Below are positions 9,248 to 17,496 of a DNA stretch of 64,000 nucleotides, in pieces (position 1 is the stretch's first letter; each line of letters opens with the position of its first letter). Position numbers and translations under genes: made by a program. This stretch comes from Rothia sp. (in: high G+C Gram-positive bacteria). GTDB taxonomy: Bacteria > Actinomycetota > Actinomycetes > Actinomycetales > Micrococcaceae. The notes under the pieces were generated by a model. It ran no database searches. It was not told where the DNA came from and was given only the letters and a program-made list of their open reading frames with translations. The DNA is taken from assembly GCA_030524105.1 (NCBI GenBank), contig JAUNHE010000003.1:1-64000 (forward strand). The letters run 5' to 3'.

Positions 9248-9682
9248 CTAACCCGCAAGAATTCGTTTCATCTCAGCTCTAGCCTTTTCAAGATTTACTG
9301 GTTTACCGGCAAGGACTTCCAAGAACTGATCGAGATCAATCCTGAACAGCTTGCCGTAGCGGGCAGAATAAAAAGCAACCTCTTGTAGCCGATATTCGTC
9401 TTCAAGATCAAACAGGATATACCCCAGCACTGCGCGAGTGTCCTCCGCTCGTAGCCCGTCCGCATAAACCCCGTTCTTATCCTTGCGTCCGATTCTGGTC
9501 TTGATCTCAAGCAAGGTAGCGTCTGCAATGATGTCGGCGTCTGCTTTGCAAAACTTTGAGCCGGAAAATTCTGGTCCTGGGAATATTGAACCCTTATCAA
9601 GGCCGGCGTACAAAGGGTACAGGTTCTGCTGAGCTATTTTGTGCAGCCTCTGTTGCATGAATAGGGCTGTTCTTGTTTTCAA
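9248..9682 (-). CDS. Small PD-(D/E)xK-like protein, probably N-terminally truncated
   Basis: A 144-residue protein. The core DADIIADATLLEIKT has the D-(x)n-E-x-K pattern of a restriction-endonuclease-fold site and is followed by RAVLGYILFDLEDEY and VAFYSARYGKLFRIDL. From memory this matches the C-terminal part of a longer actinobacterial family with a block like ADADLIVDGTLLDIKT; that family has no assigned function I can name. The only starts are TTG 9682 or ATG 9658, and the frame upstream is closed by TGA after ten more codons. A longer N-terminal region therefore seems lost. It lies 74 bases upstream of the type ISP gene on the same strand and may be a defence-island relic or accessory. 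Confidence 0.55.
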   Translation of the reverse strand: MKTRTALFMQQRLHKIAQQNLYPLYAGLDKGSIFPGPEFSGSKFCKADADIIADATLLEIKTRIGRKDKNGVYADGLRAEDTRAVLGYILFDLEDEYRLQEVAFYSARYGKLFRIDLDQFLEVLAGKPVNLEKARAEMKRILAG

Positions 9683-9936
9683 GCTCTCGTGAAAGGGAAC
9701 TAAATTTTCTCATGTTTGCATCCTTCTGCTAGAGAGGTGAAGCATGGGCTAGGGGGTACTCTGGGGATACTCTGCTAACACCTGCCAACAAATTTACTAA
9801 CCAGAGCCGGCTATAAGCAAGGTGAAATGACAGCAAAACACCGGCTCCTTCTACTAGAATCTTTCACTGATGCCCAGGGGCTAACCCGGCCCTAGCTGGG
9901 CAGTATAAGAAGAAAATCTGGAGAGGAAAACGAGAG

Positions 9937-10626
9937 ATGACTAAAACAATCCTGCACGTTGTAACCAATGTTGATGCTTACCGGGGGCAGGAGGGCCACC
10001 CAACAGGTTTGTGGCTCACCGAGCTGACCCACGCCTGGCAGGTTTTTGAGCAGGCAGGTTTTAGGCAGCTGCTGGTCAGCCCCAAGGGTGGGGCCGTGCC
10101 GCTTGAACCACGCTCCCTGGAGCCCCCCATGCTGGACGCCCACGCCAAGCAGTGGATCGAAGACCCAGCCAAGCAGGAGCTGCTGCAGAAGACACTCAGC
10201 CCAGATCGGGTTGACCCCAGCCAAATCGACGCCATCTACTTTACGGGCGGTCACGCCGTCATGTACGACTTCCTTGACAACCCAGAGCTGCACAGTATCA
10301 CCAGCCAGCTTTTTGAGGCCGGCAAGATTGTCTCCTCGGTCTGCCACGGCTTCTGCGGCCTGCTCGAGGTTAAACTCTCTGACGGAAGCTACCTTATTTC
10401 CGGGCGTCAACTAACCGGTTTCAGCTGGCAGGAAGAAATCCTAGCTGAGGTGGCAGAACTGGTGCCCTACAATGCGGAAGAACTGGCAGTAAAGCACGGC
10501 GCCCAGTACACAAAATCTGAGGTTCCCTTCCAGGCTTATGCGGTGCGGGATAAAAACCTGATCACCGGCCAGAACCCCGCATCGGCCCAAAAAACCGCGG
10601 AACTTGTGGTGCAGGCCCTAGCTTAA
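9937..10626 (+). CDS. DJ-1/PfpI family protein (class I glutamine amidotransferase-like)
   Basis: A 229-residue DJ-1/PfpI protein of the Hsp31/YhbO-like branch, members of which act as glyoxalase III, deglycase or stress chaperone. The nucleophile elbow is SSVCHGFCG with C136 and H137; the conserved acidic residue is E29 in TGLWLTEL; and TGGHAVMYDF (103-112) is the usual glycine-rich loop. These give a complete Cys-His-Glu site. A ribosome site GGAGAGGAAA lies upstream of ATG 9937. The stop TAA shares a base with the ATG of nhaA, so the two are translationally coupled, which suggests a joint role in stress physiology. The substrate cannot be read from the sequence. Confidence 0.88.
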   Translation: MTKTILHVVTNVDAYRGQEGHPTGLWLTELTHAWQVFEQAGFRQLLVSPKGGAVPLEPRSLEPPMLDAHAKQWIEDPAKQELLQKTLSPDRVDPSQIDAIYFTGGHAVMYDFLDNPELHSITSQLFEAGKIVSSVCHGFCGLLEVKLSDGSYLISGRQLTGFSWQEEILAEVAELVPYNAEELAVKHGAQYTKSEVPFQAYAVRDKNLITGQNPASAQKTAELVVQALA

Positions 10627-12500
10627 TGGCAGACTCAAACCCCAACTATTTCTCGCAGGCCTCGGAGGAAAACCAGGCCCTCATGGACAGGTACCTGCGG
10701 CGAAAAATCCGCAGCAGGCGGCTGCTAGTAAGCGAAACCTACGCGGCCTTTGTCTTAATTGCTGCCACCCTGCTTGCGCTCATCTGGGCAAACATCGGTG
10801 ACTCCTACGCCGACTTTTGGCACAGCAAGGCCGGGTTTTCCCTGGGGGCCTTGGACTTTAAGCTCACCCTGCACGAGTGGGTGGACCAAGCCTTAATGAC
10901 GCTCTTCTTTTTTATGGTTGGCCTGGACGTTAGAAGAGACGTCTCCCTGGGGGAGCTAAGAGACCCCCGGAAGGCTCTGCTACCGGTGGGTGCGGCGGTA
11001 TCCGGGCTTGTGCTACCGGCCCTGCTCTTTATCTGGCTGACCCGTGGCAAGGAATTTAGCCAAGCCTGGGGTACCGTCATCTCCACCGACACCGCCTTTG
11101 CCCTGGGCATGCTGGCCCTGGTTGGGCCGCGCAGGGCGCCCCGCCTGAGGGGTTTCCTGCTGGCTTTTGCTGTTATTGACGATATTGGTGCCCTGGCTGC
11201 TATCGCCATTTTCTACACGGACAAGCTCAACCTGCTTGCCTTAGGCTGTGTGGGGCTTGGCCTGTTGGTGGTGTGGCTGCTGGCCCGCAGGCAGGTGTGG
11301 CGGATGCCGCCCTACCTTATTGCCGGTGTTTTTACCTGGGCTGCCATGTACCTTGCGGGAATGCACGCAACCCTATCCGGGGTGCTGCTGGCCTTGCTGA
11401 TGCCGGTTTTTCCCCCCAAGGACTACCGGACAGCTAACATGGAACGGATGCTGGACCAGTTTAGGCAGTCACCCAACCCGGCCACCGCAGCCAGCACCCG
11501 GGATGTCCTGGCCTACTCTATCCCCCTCAACCAGCGGATACACCACAGCCTGCTGCCCTACGTCAACTACCTGGTGGTGCCACTGTTTGCACTAGCCAAT
11601 GCGGGTATTGTTCTTAACGCGGAGACCTTAAGCGCGGCTTTGGGGTCCAGGCTGCTCTGGGGTGTGGTGCTGGGTTTGGTTGTCGGAAAACTCGCTGGCG
11701 TGCTGCTGGGGGTTTGGCTGGTTCAAAAGCTGCTGCCATCCAGCCGGGTACCGGGCCTGGATATGCCCCGTATTGCCGGGGTGGGCGCCCTCTCTGGCAT
11801 GGGTTTTACCATCTCCTTGCTGCTAGCCAACCTGGCCCTGGAAGACCCCGTCTTGCGTGACCAGGCCCGGGCCGGTGTGCTCCTGGCCTCCCTGCTGGCT
11901 CTGACCCTGGCTTTTCTTATTTTTAAGCTTGCGGACAAGTTTGCCCCCCTGCCTGAACCCAAGGGCGAATTTTTACAGCGCCCCTTTGACGGCAAGAACG
12001 ACCACGTGCTGGGCAACCATAAACCGGTGGTGGATATGGTTCTCTATTTTGATATGGCCAACCCTGCCCGGTACAGGTACGCGGAAGCCTACGGTAAGGC
12101 TTACGAGTACGTCAATAGGGATGCACGTATTGGCTATGCTTACCGCCACCAGGTGAGCGATTCGGCCAGCCGTTACGCCGCCCTAGCCCTTGAATATGCT
12201 GATGAACAAGGCAAAATGTGGGATATGCATGCTGCCCTAGTGCGTAAGCCGGGCCAGCTAAGCTGCGCCATGGTTCTTGAAGCTGCCACTGAAGCTGGGC
12301 TTGACGTGGAGGCCCTGAGACTGGCGGTAGGCAGTGGACGCTACGACGCCCGCGTCGACTTTGACGCGGTTGATGTTCCTACAGAACACGAAGACAGCGA
12401 ACCGCTGCTCTATATTGGGGGTAGACGTCTTGACGGCATGATGACGGATTGGCGCATCAGCAAGGAGCTAGAAGCAGCCCTAGCAGAGCACAAGCAGTAA
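10626..12500 (+). CDS. nhaA: NhaA Na+/H+ antiporter with C-terminal thioredoxin-like domain
   Basis: NhaA exchanges cytoplasmic Na+ for external H+. Residues 1-430 are the antiporter with about 12 membrane spans; the ion-binding aspartates are D155 (STDTAFALG) and D185-D186 (VIDDIGA), equivalent to D133, D163 and D164 of Escherichia coli. After the conserved GAGFTISLL-type block (GMGFTISLLLANLAL) a soluble region of about 170 residues follows, which looks like the DsbA/thioredoxin-fold tail found on many actinobacterial NhaA proteins. Where that domain normally has a CxxC after the first strand, this protein reads FDMANPARYRY with no cysteine, so the tail is unlikely to be redox active. Start ATG overlaps the stop of the DJ-1 gene by one base. 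Confidence 0.92.
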   Translation: MADSNPNYFSQASEENQALMDRYLRRKIRSRRLLVSETYAAFVLIAATLLALIWANIGDSYADFWHSKAGFSLGALDFKLTLHEWVDQALMTLFFFMVGLDVRRDVSLGELRDPRKALLPVGAAVSGLVLPALLFIWLTRGKEFSQAWGTVISTDTAFALGMLALVGPRRAPRLRGFLLAFAVIDDIGALAAIAIFYTDKLNLLALGCVGLGLLVVWLLARRQVWRMPPYLIAGVFTWAAMYLAGMHATLSGVLLALLMPVFPPKDYRTANMERMLDQFRQSPNPATAASTRDVLAYSIPLNQRIHHSLLPYVNYLVVPLFALANAGIVLNAETLSAALGSRLLWGVVLGLVVGKLAGVLLGVWLVQKLLPSSRVPGLDMPRIAGVGALSGMGFTISLLLANLALEDPVLRDQARAGVLLASLLALTLAFLIFKLADKFAPLPEPKGEFLQRPFDGKNDHVLGNHKPVVDMVLYFDMANPARYRYAEAYGKAYEYVNRDARIGYAYRHQVSDSASRYAALALEYADEQGKMWDMHAALVRKPGQLSCAMVLEAATEAGLDVEALRLAVGSGRYDARVDFDAVDVPTEHEDSEPLLYIGGRRLDGMMTDWRISKELEAALAEHKQ

Positions 12501-12529
12501 CCCCGCCGCCGTCGGTGCTTTTAAGGTAC

Positions 12530-12550
12530 GACGGTATAGCCGTCTATTTT
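12530..12550 (+). terminator. Weak terminator after nhaA
   Basis: GACGG (12530-12534) and CCGTC (12540-12544) form a 5-bp stem followed by TATTTT, 30 bases after the nhaA stop. It is short but well placed between convergent genes. Confidence 0.4.
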
Positions 12551-12601
12551 GCCAGCATTTTCTACGGTTTTGTCCATATTCAATAGTAGTCCTGGATAAA
12601 A

Positions 12602-13807
12602 TTAAGTATTTGTCTTTTTATTGAAAAAGATAAGTATTGAGGAAATAAATATTAAAGTCATCCCCGCTAATCCGGATAAAAATATTACTTCTTTAGGTTC
12701 AGCTAGTAAATAAGGGGTCCCTAAAAATTTACCCAGTGCAGAGAAAATAGTGAAAGATGCACCAATAAATGTCCATGCCCTCCCTTGTGATCCTTCGGGA
12801 ATGGTGTCATATACTATATTTCTAACACCGATATTGTGGATCGCGTTGCCCGCACCCCCTACTATAAAGAATAGGGCGATGAGCAATACATTTTCGATAA
12901 GACCTTCAAAAAATACTGCCAAGCAGACTAGGAACCCTCCGAGGACTAATGAGGTTAATCCTCTTAAATTAATATAATTTTTGCCAATCATTATGGATGC
13001 AATAAGCGATCCGATCGGCCACATTGAGATAATAAATGAGTACCCTAGGGCGCCAGAATCAATATTTTGTAGATCTAATGCTCTAAGATAATTGGCACTT
13101 ATTTCTTGTAAGTAGATAATACCGGATAAATCTTCCATGGTAGTGAAAAGTACAACAGCAAACATAACCGGAAGGTAGTATTTTATGGCAGAGATTGATT
13201 TTAAAGATTTTAACCCAAAAAATATTTCCCTCAACCCCAGGTTTTCGGCTGTAGCCCTTACATTCAGCGGCGGTACAAGCATAGCTACCATTATTAGGGA
13301 GACTACAAAGAGTGCAGTTATCGTTAGAAACGCGAGATTTCTTCCGGTCGAGAATAAAAGACCGGAGGCAGGGGGAGTAACTATTGCTAATACTGAACTT
13401 AACCCAACAATATAAGAGCTAGCTGAATCTTTAGTAAAACCCTCAATCCTGGGTAGTCCTTTAAATAAAACAGATCCCACGAGTATTGAGCAGATAGTTT
13501 GGATCGCTAGGAGTAGAATTAGTATGTAATAATTTTCGGTCAGCATCATACCAAAGGACAACAGTGCTGAAACGACCAGAGAACCTACCCATAACCTTTT
13601 TATAGGAAACCTATCAATCGCCCATCCTAATGGTGCTGCTAAAAATATGCTCGGGAGAACTGTAGCAAAACTTATACCAGTCAATAACCATTTATTTTCC
13701 TCTTTAGATGCCCCAAAAATTATTAGATAATATATAGACCCCTCGGCAAACAAGGAAAATGCTAATGCTATGGTTATCAGTATTTTATGCTGATTATTAT
13801 TTAACAT
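12602..13807 (-). CDS. MFS family transporter
   Basis: A 401-residue hydrophobic protein with about 12 predicted membrane spans and the MFS loop signature GWAIDRFPIKR between spans 2 and 3. A related motif, FIVGGAGNAIHNIGVRN, lies in the second half, so both six-helix bundles are present. This layout is typical of drug or siderophore efflux carriers of the MFS_3/Bcr type, but the substrate cannot be assigned. Codons are AT-rich (ATA, TTA, AAT, AGA), clearly unlike the neighbours on both sides, which suggests horizontal acquisition. It is convergent with nhaA and has no partner gene. Start ATG 13807. Confidence 0.85.
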   Translation of the reverse strand: MLNNNQHKILITIALAFSLFAEGSIYYLIIFGASKEENKWLLTGISFATVLPSIFLAAPLGWAIDRFPIKRLWVGSLVVSALLSFGMMLTENYYILILLLAIQTICSILVGSVLFKGLPRIEGFTKDSASSYIVGLSSVLAIVTPPASGLLFSTGRNLAFLTITALFVVSLIMVAMLVPPLNVRATAENLGLREIFFGLKSLKSISAIKYYLPVMFAVVLFTTMEDLSGIIYLQEISANYLRALDLQNIDSGALGYSFIISMWPIGSLIASIMIGKNYINLRGLTSLVLGGFLVCLAVFFEGLIENVLLIALFFIVGGAGNAIHNIGVRNIVYDTIPEGSQGRAWTFIGASFTIFSALGKFLGTPYLLAEPKEVIFLSGLAGMTLIFISSILIFFNKKTNT

Positions 13808-14078
13808 TTTTTAAAAACAATATGGTGGCCACTTTTTCCTTCTTTGGTAGTGGATAGATTTCTGCACTTAATGAGTGTATCTATGTGATTCGAAGCAGGT
13901 AAATAATTACGAAAAATTACACATTACTCATTTTACGTCGTTTATCTAGTCTAGATCGCGCCAAAGCTTCCGGCGCCTTACTGGTAGCTCTCAGCCACTA
14001 ATCCACGCACGTCTCAACAACAAAGACTAACCGGCAAAGTCCTTGCCCTCTCCCATAGTCAGCAAGATTAGCGTGCAC
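13808..14078. other. Divergent intergenic region
   Basis: A 271-base space between the leftward MFS gene and the rightward aminotransferase. The left part is AT-rich like the MFS gene and the right part returns to GC-rich host-like text, so the border of the acquired DNA probably lies near 13960. I see no ORF or clear operator. Confidence 0.45.
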
Positions 14079-14094
14079 TAGAGTGGTGACCATG
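14079..14094 (+). promoter_or_regulatory. -10 box suggesting a leaderless mRNA
   Basis: TAGAGT (14079-14084) lies seven bases before ATG 14092, so transcription would start at the A of the ATG. No Shine-Dalgarno sequence is present. The spacing is typical of leaderless actinobacterial genes. Confidence 0.45.
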
Positions 14095-15252
14095 ACAAAA
14101 AGACCCCGCAAGCAGCAGCTGGCAGGCCCGCAGCCGCGGCCCGTGCTAGCCCAGCTGCCCCAGTACCGGGCCGGCAAAGCCGCACCGGCTCAACCCGGGC
14201 TCACCCAGTATAAGCTCTCCTCCAACGAGAACCCCCTGGGGCCCGTGCCGGCAGTCAAAAAAATCCTAGAAAACTTTGACCAAATCCACCGCTACCCAGA
14301 CCCAAACAGCAGCAGCCTACGCCAAGGGCTCAGCCAGCACCTGGGCCTACCGGCAGAAGACATCGTCACCGGGGCAGGCAGCCTGGGGGCCCTCACCCAA
14401 ATCCTGGCCGCCTTCGCCGGCACCAACCCAGACGGCAGCAAAGACCAGGTCATCTACCCCTGGAGATCCTTCGAAGCCTACCCCATCTGCGTAGGCCTAG
14501 CCGGCGCCCAAAGCATCCAAATACCCAACAAGGCCGACGGCTCCCACAACCTAGCCGGCATGGCGGCAGCCGTCACCAGCAAAACCAAAATGATCCTCCT
14601 CTGCAGCCCCAACAACCCCACCGGCCCAGCCCTCACCACCCAAGAAGTCCGCAGCTTCTTAGCCAGCATCCCCAGCAATATTCTGGTGATCCTCGACGAA
14701 GCCTACTACGAATTCTGCCTGGCCTCACCCCTAGAAGCAGCAGAAGAAGCCCCCGTAGACGGCCTAAAACTCTACCGGGACTACCCCAACCTTATTCTGC
14801 TGCGCACCTTCTCCAAAGCCCAAGGCCTAGCCGGGCTAAGAGTAGGCTACTCCATCTCCACACCGGCCATCACCCAGCACCTACGCACAACAGCAACCCC
14901 CTTTGCCGTAACAGCCCTAGCCCAAGAAGCCGCCCTAGCCAGCATCAAAGAACACCGGGCAGTCATGAGCAGGGTAGAAGAACTAGTAGCAGAACGCCAA
15001 AAAATGCAGGCAGCCCTAGCACAACTAGGCTGGTGGACCCCGGCCAGCAAAGCCAACTTTATCTGGCTAGCCCTAGGCCAGCACACCGGCGCCTTCATGC
15101 AAGAAGCAGAAAACCAAGCCCTAGCCCTGCGCGGTTTTGACCAAGAAGGTGTGCGAGTAAGCATAGGGGAAAAAGAAGCAAACAAACGGCTGCTCAGCAT
15201 CTGCCAAAAATTCCCCCACCCACCAACCGGCAGCACAGAAGCCACAACATAA
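14092..15252 (+). CDS. hisC: Histidinol-phosphate / aromatic aminotransferase family
   Basis: A 386-residue class I/II PLP-dependent aminotransferase of the HisC/Pat group. Catalytic lysine K242 lies in TFSKAQGLAGLRVGYS; D202 and Y205 lie in ILDEAYYEF; the cofactor and substrate motif CSPNNPTGP is at 171-179; and the HisC-type opening KLSSNENPLGP is at 41-51. It could transaminate histidinol phosphate, or phenylpyruvate and related keto acids. Its place directly before E1 alpha, E1 beta and E2 genes favours keto-acid metabolism over histidine synthesis, and no other his gene is nearby. I prefer ATG 14092 over the in-frame GTG at 14083 because of the leaderless-type -10 box. CTA leucine and C-ending codons dominate. 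Confidence 0.85.
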   Translation: MTKRPRKQQLAGPQPRPVLAQLPQYRAGKAAPAQPGLTQYKLSSNENPLGPVPAVKKILENFDQIHRYPDPNSSSLRQGLSQHLGLPAEDIVTGAGSLGALTQILAAFAGTNPDGSKDQVIYPWRSFEAYPICVGLAGAQSIQIPNKADGSHNLAGMAAAVTSKTKMILLCSPNNPTGPALTTQEVRSFLASIPSNILVILDEAYYEFCLASPLEAAEEAPVDGLKLYRDYPNLILLRTFSKAQGLAGLRVGYSISTPAITQHLRTTATPFAVTALAQEAALASIKEHRAVMSRVEELVAERQKMQAALAQLGWWTPASKANFIWLALGQHTGAFMQEAENQALALRGFDQEGVRVSIGEKEANKRLLSICQKFPHPPTGSTEATT

Positions 15253-15332
15253 AGCCCAAACCGCAGCACAGCAGACCAATGGGGTATAGGCTAGTCTACT
15301 AGGGACGGCACACACAATTGCAGGGAGGGCAT

Positions 15333-16484
15333 ATGGCCGCTACAGCAGAAACAGAAAATAGCCACAAAGGTATACTTCCCCGGGTTCAACTGCTAACCCC
15401 CGACGGAAAACTCCAGCAGCACCCCCGCTACAGCCCCTACCTGCAGGGCCTAGACCGGGACACCCTCTGCACCTTCTACCGGCAGATGTACATCAGCCGC
15501 CGCTTTGACCAAGAAGCAACCGCCCTGCAAAGACAAGGGCAAATGGCCCTCTGGGTACCCTGCCAAGGGCAAGAAGCAGCCCAAGTAGGCTCCGCCTACG
15601 CCTACAGCCCGCAAGACTACATCTTTCCCAGCTACCGCGAACACGCCCTAGCCTACGCCCGCGGAATAGACCTAAGCCAACTCATCCAAGTCTTCCGAGG
15701 CCAAGACACCCTGGGCTGGGACCCCATCAAACACGGCTTCCACCCCTACACCCTGGTTCTTGCCGCCCAAATACCCCAGGCAGTCGGCTACGCCATGGGC
15801 CTGCAACTCAAAAAAACACAGGCCCAAGAGGCAAAAGAAGAAGCAGCAGCAGAAGAGAATCCGGCCGTAGCGGTCTACTTTGGCGACGGCGCCTCCACCG
15901 AAGGCGAAACCCACGAAGCCATGGTCTTTGCCGCCTCCTACAACGCCCCCGTACTCTTCTTCATCCAAAACAACCAGTGGGCCATCTCAGTACCCTTCTC
16001 CACCCAATCCAGGGTACCCCTAGCCCAAAGGGCAGCCGGCTACGGCTTTGAAGGAATCCGGGTAGACGGCAACGACGTCCTAGCCGTAGCAGCCGTCACC
16101 AAATATGCAATAGAAGAAATACGGGCTGGCCGGGGCCCGGTTTTGATTGAGGCGGAAACCTACCGTCTAGGGGCCCACACCACGGCCGACGACCCCAGCA
16201 AATACCGCAGCCAAGAAGAACTAGAACAAGCCCAGCAGCTAGACCCCCTAATCCGCCTCAAAAAATACCTGACAGCCCAAGGTTACCTAGACGCCGCCCT
16301 CCTAGAAGAACTAGACCAGCAAGCCAACCGGGTAGCCCAAGAAGTACGCCAGAGCGTCCTCAACTCAGCAGACTACGACCTTGAAACCTTCTTTACCAGC
16401 GCCTACGCCCAAGAGCACACCCAAACCGAAGCCGACAGGCTGGCCTACCGGCAGTACATGGCTGGATTCGAAGACGGAGCATAA
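15333..16484 (+). CDS. pdhA: 2-oxoacid dehydrogenase E1 alpha subunit (pyruvate or branched-chain)
   Basis: Thiamine-diphosphate-dependent E1 alpha, 383 residues, which decarboxylates a 2-oxo acid together with E1 beta. The ThDP motif begins GDG at 184-186 and ends with NN at 213-214 (FGDGASTEGETHEA through FFIQNNQWAIS). The family block QGQEAAQVG (78-86) and the regulatory-loop region RLGAHTTADDPSKYR are also present. ATG 15333 follows GGGAGGG (15323-15329); an upstream TTG at 15318 would overlap that ribosome site and is rejected. It heads an operon with E1 beta and E2. Whether pyruvate or branched-chain oxo acids are the substrate is open: actinobacteria that use AceE for pyruvate keep this heterotetrameric form for branched-chain acids. 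Confidence 0.88.
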   Translation: MAATAETENSHKGILPRVQLLTPDGKLQQHPRYSPYLQGLDRDTLCTFYRQMYISRRFDQEATALQRQGQMALWVPCQGQEAAQVGSAYAYSPQDYIFPSYREHALAYARGIDLSQLIQVFRGQDTLGWDPIKHGFHPYTLVLAAQIPQAVGYAMGLQLKKTQAQEAKEEAAAEENPAVAVYFGDGASTEGETHEAMVFAASYNAPVLFFIQNNQWAISVPFSTQSRVPLAQRAAGYGFEGIRVDGNDVLAVAAVTKYAIEEIRAGRGPVLIEAETYRLGAHTTADDPSKYRSQEELEQAQQLDPLIRLKKYLTAQGYLDAALLEELDQQANRVAQEVRQSVLNSADYDLETFFTSAYAQEHTQTEADRLAYRQYMAGFEDGA

Positions 16485-16488
16485 ACCA

Positions 16489-17472
16489 ATGTCAACACAG
16501 AATATTGCCCTAGCGAAGGCCATCAACCTGGCCCTGCACCACCAGATGGAAGCAGAAGAAAAAGTTCTGGTCCTTGGCGAAGACGTTGGCCAGCTCGGCG
16601 GAGTCTTTAGAGTAACCAGCGAGCTCAAAGAAAAATTTGGCAGCCAACGAGTCATGGACACCCCCCTAGGAGAAGCCGGCATTATTGGAACCTCCATAGG
16701 CCTGGCCCTAGCCGGCTACTACCCGGTGCCAGAAATCCAATTTGACGGCTTCGTCTTTCCAGCCTTCAACCAGATCACCTCCCAGCTAGCCAAAATACAC
16801 GGGCGTACCCGCGGCACCTACCGGGTACCGCTCACCATCCGCCTACCCTACGGTGGCGCAGTAGGATCCGTAGAACACCACTCCGAATCCCCAGAAGCCT
16901 ACTTTGCCCACACACCCGGGCTACGGGTCATCACCCCCTCCTGCGCCCACGACGCCTACTGGATGCTACACAAAGCCATCAAACACCCAGACCCCATCAT
17001 CTTTCTAGAACCAAAACGCCGCTACTGGGCCAAGGGAAACCTAGATTTGACCGACCACAACTACAACCCCTTCCAAGCCTCAGTGCTACGCGAAGGCTCA
17101 GACTTAACCCTGGCCACCTACGGCCCACTAGTAGCAACAGCCCTAGCGGCAGCCCAGGCCGCCCAAGAAGACGGCAGAGACCTAGAAGTGATAGACCTCA
17201 AATCAATCTCTCCGCTGGACATAGACACCCTCGCAGCATCAGTAACAAAAACCGGTCGCCTGGTCGTAGCCCAAGAAGCCAGCCCCTTTGTCAGCGTCAG
17301 CTCCGAGGTGGCCGCAGCCATCAGCAGCCGCTGCTTCTACAGCCTAGAAGCACCGGTCATTCGCCTAGGCGGCTTCCACATACCCTACCCGCCCCCGCGC
17401 TCAGAAAAAGAATACCTACCCGGTATCGACCGCATTCTTGACGGAGTCGACCGCTCCTTTGACTACCAGTGA
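16489..17472 (+). CDS. pdhB: 2-oxoacid dehydrogenase E1 beta subunit
   Basis: E1 beta, 327 residues, partner of the preceding gene in the alpha2-beta2 E1 component. Recognised by VLGEDVGQLGGVFRVT, DTPLGEAGIIGTSIGLA, PEIQFDGFVFPAFNQ, the SPEAYFAHTPGL block and the C-terminal transketolase domain with VIRLGGFHIPYPPPRSE. The usual start is ATG 16489, four bases after the E1 alpha stop, with GGAGC inside the end of E1 alpha as ribosome site. A longer frame from 16381 would read back through the E1 alpha gene and is not used. The four-base gap indicates coupled translation and equal subunit output. Confidence 0.9.
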   Translation: MSTQNIALAKAINLALHHQMEAEEKVLVLGEDVGQLGGVFRVTSELKEKFGSQRVMDTPLGEAGIIGTSIGLALAGYYPVPEIQFDGFVFPAFNQITSQLAKIHGRTRGTYRVPLTIRLPYGGAVGSVEHHSESPEAYFAHTPGLRVITPSCAHDAYWMLHKAIKHPDPIIFLEPKRRYWAKGNLDLTDHNYNPFQASVLREGSDLTLATYGPLVATALAAAQAAQEDGRDLEVIDLKSISPLDIDTLAASVTKTGRLVVAQEASPFVSVSSEVAAAISSRCFYSLEAPVIRLGGFHIPYPPPRSEKEYLPGIDRILDGVDRSFDYQ

Positions 17473-17496
17473 CCCAGCAAGCTAAAAGGCAAAGAA

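Noticed and set aside
15318-15332. TTG start for E1 alpha
   Set aside because: It would overlap the GGGAGGG ribosome site of the ATG at 15333.
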